Positions 30,875 through 32,275 of a DNA stretch of 32,275 nt are shown piece by piece. The notes below the pieces were generated by a model. The model was not told the DNA's origin and did no database searches. It saw only the letters and a program-made list of their open reading frames with translations. Every line of letters starts with the position of its first letter. Position 1 is the first letter of the stretch. The stretch comes from an uncultured Spirochaetaceae bacterium. GTDB lineage: Bacteria > Spirochaetota > Spirochaetia > Sphaerochaetales > Sphaerochaetaceae. The stretch lies in the NCBI GenBank assembly GCA_944389115.1, contig CALXLE010000065.1, forward strand, positions 1-32,275, in the 5' to 3' direction. The position numbers and the translations under genes were made by a program.

Positions 30875-31339
30875 ATGGTCTGTCCAAGATGCGGAAATGA
30901 TGATGACAAGGTAATTGAATCGAGATCGAACAAGGAAGGTACTGCCATAAGACGCAGAAGACAGTGTCTCAGCTGCGGTCACCGGTTCACGAGCTATGAG
31001 CGCATTGAGGAAAAACCAATCATGGTTATCAAGAAGGATGGACGCCATCAGCCCTTCGATATAAGCAAGGTTGAACGTGGAATCAGGCAGTGCACGGAGA
31101 AGCTCAGCATTCCGCAGGGAGATATTGACTCTATCCTCCGGAAGATCGAGGACAATATATACGACCTTGCAGGTGCGAAGAATACCGTGACGAGCAAGGA
31201 AGTGGGAGAAGAGACACTTAGGCAGCTCTACCCAGTCTCCCCTGTCGCCTATGTACGGTTTGCATCGGTATACAGGGCATTCGATGATCTTGACCAGTTC
31301 ATTGAGGAGATAGAGAGCCTTACCGGCCACCAGTCCTGA
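30875..31339 (+). CDS. nrdR: Transcriptional repressor NrdR
   Basis: NrdR represses ribonucleotide reductase genes by sensing ATP/dATP. The 154-aa length is typical. An N-terminal zinc ribbon has Cys3/Cys6 (CPRC) and Cys31/Cys34 (CLSC) around KVIESRSNKEGTAIRRRR, and the ATP-cone (about 46-136) carries VIKKDGRHQPFDISKVERGI and the YVRFASVYRAF end. The start is the ATG giving MVCPRCG, the invariant family N-terminus; an earlier in-frame ATG six codons up is inside the promoter. There is no ribosome site. It is divergent from the ACT-protein gene, and its 3' end overlaps the convergent dGTPase gene by 20 bases. Confidence 0.96.
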   Translation: MVCPRCGNDDDKVIESRSNKEGTAIRRRRQCLSCGHRFTSYERIEEKPIMVIKKDGRHQPFDISKVERGIRQCTEKLSIPQGDIDSILRKIEDNIYDLAGAKNTVTSKEVGEETLRQLYPVSPVAYVRFASVYRAFDDLDQFIEEIESLTGHQS

Positions 31340-32275
31340 CAGCGTCGAACCAGCGCCCTGTAACGCTCTGCTCTATCTCGACATTGAGATGGTCGGGCTT
31401 GAGTATCTCATTCGCGCAGTCAAGAGTGAAGTTGTCGGTCATACCCGCTATGTAATCGATTATCATGCGGCAATCGGAACCTTCCCTCTCTATATACTTC
31501 GGATACATCTCCTTGATATGGCTGTAGAAACCTGCAGCAAGCATATTATGCTCCGCCACATAGCCTTTCTCATCAAGCCCATATGAGGAATACAGATCCT
31601 CAAGGTAGTCAGCGATGAGATGCAGAAGCCTTGTGAAGTATCTTGTATAGCCATTGAGTATCTCCGAACGGTAGATATATTCATAGTTGAATGCGCTGAA
31701 GGCTTCGACAGCTTCGAATATGTCCTCGGAAAATCCTATGCCCTCCTCAGAGGCACCAGAGATTATATCGGAGACAAGTGTATTGATAATCTGCCCGTTG
31801 GTTGTCCCGAGTCTTTCGCGGACTATATCGGGAAGATCGCGTCCTTTCAGGATTCCAAGCCGGTATGCATCCTCCCAGTCACGCCCAAGATAGGCTATCG
31901 AATCGGAGAAACGTACGACAGCGCCTTCATATGTCGAAGGAAGGAGGCCTTCCCTCTCCGTTATGCTGTCAAGATCCTTCAGCTCGTATGATGGCTTTAT
32001 CCTCTTGCGGAGGCTCTCACCATTATGGCATACGATGCCATCACGCACAGCATATGTAAGATTCAGCCCTTTGCCGTTATCGGCAAGAAAGTCGACGACG
32101 CGAAGCGAATTGACCTCATGCTCGAATTTACCGAGTCCCCGTTCCTCAGACATCTTCGATATTATCCTCTCTCCGACATGTCCGAACGGAGTATGCCCGA
32201 GATCATGCCCCATTCCGATGGCCCATGCAAGCTCTGAATCAAGACCGAGAGGACGGCAGATCGCAGATGCTATCG
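31320..32275 (-). CDS. dgt: dGTP triphosphohydrolase-like HD protein, 5' end outside window
   Basis: This HD-domain enzyme of the dGTPase family splits dNTPs to nucleosides and triphosphate, controlling nucleotide pools. The frame is open to the window edge (317 codons plus stop), so the N-terminus is missing. Near the edge the protein reads ICRPLGLDSELAWAIGMGHDLGHTPFGHVGE; the HD pair is in MGHDLGHT. Further on come NGESLRKRI, EGAVVRFSDSIAYLGRDWEDA (the second metal-Asp region), and ASAF/FNYEYIYRS segments of the helical C-terminal part. The ATG inside this span is not a true start. The gene is convergent with nrdR and overlaps it by 20 bases. Confidence 0.9.
   Translation of the reverse strand, partial: IASAICRPLGLDSELAWAIGMGHDLGHTPFGHVGERIISKMSEERGLGKFEHEVNSLRVVDFLADNGKGLNLTYAVRDGIVCHNGESLRKRIKPSYELKDLDSITEREGLLPSTYEGAVVRFSDSIAYLGRDWEDAYRLGILKGRDLPDIVRERLGTTNGQIINTLVSDIISGASEEGIGFSEDIFEAVEAFSAFNYEYIYRSEILNGYTRYFTRLLHLIADYLEDLYSSYGLDEKGYVAEHNMLAAGFYSHIKEMYPKYIEREGSDCRMIIDYIAGMTDNFTLDCANEILKPDHLNVEIEQSVTGRWFDAVRTGGR

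Overview
The window is about 32 kb of moderate-GC bacterial chromosome with compact operons, many ATGA-type 4-bp gene overlaps, and a few very AT-rich intergenic islands. It fits a spirochaete (Spirochaetota, perhaps Sphaerochaeta-like). The best evidence is an EF-G that looks like the spirochaete/planctomycete-type second EF-G, a divergent EF-G-like GTPase nearby, a lipoprotein built into an RND efflux operon, and the general gene content. No rRNA or other direct taxonomic marker is present, so the assignment is an inference. I see no IS element, prophage, CRISPR array, tRNA or rRNA.

Layout. 1-640 (minus): zinc-ribbon miniprotein, unknown protein, start of yicC. 698-1087 (minus): small membrane protein. 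1166-4364 (minus): purine/methylthioadenosine salvage operon with a CDA-fold deaminase, MtnA, an MTA/MTI phosphorylase starting at CTG, a GNAT acetyltransferase and a methyltransferase-like protein. 4466-5755 (plus): exported FKBP-type prolyl isomerase, ended by a terminator. 5832-8739 (minus): YhcH-family protein, cytidylate-kinase-like protein, MntP manganese exporter and FprA flavodiiron protein. 8740-9306: AT-rich gap holding a promoter-plus-terminator pair that may encode a roughly 60-nt RNA. 9307-9840 (plus): flavodoxin. 9965-16536 (minus): four-gene efflux operon (adaptor, RND pump, lipoprotein, TolC-like channel). 16700-19323 (plus): aldehyde dehydrogenase and a CLC antiporter with a CLC-F-like motif. 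19393-24253 (plus): EF-G, FMN reductase and EF-G2-like protein. 24441-28393 (minus): mfd and trmB. 28908-29729 (plus): inositol-phosphatase family enzyme. 29680-30772 (minus): ACT-domain protein and THEP1-like NTPase. 30875-31339 (plus): nrdR. 31320-end (minus): dGTPase-like HD hydrolase, cut by the window edge.

Themes. The flavodiiron protein, flavodoxin and FMN reductase suggest an anaerobe coping with oxygen or nitric oxide. The first operon suggests recycling of methylthioadenosine, possibly through a deaminated methylthioinosine intermediate. The most unusual pattern is at gene starts. Several genes lacking a Shine-Dalgarno have a sigma70-type -10 box, often with an extended TGn, only 6-9 bases before the start codon. 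These are candidate leaderless mRNAs, and the pattern revises the predicted start of mfd.
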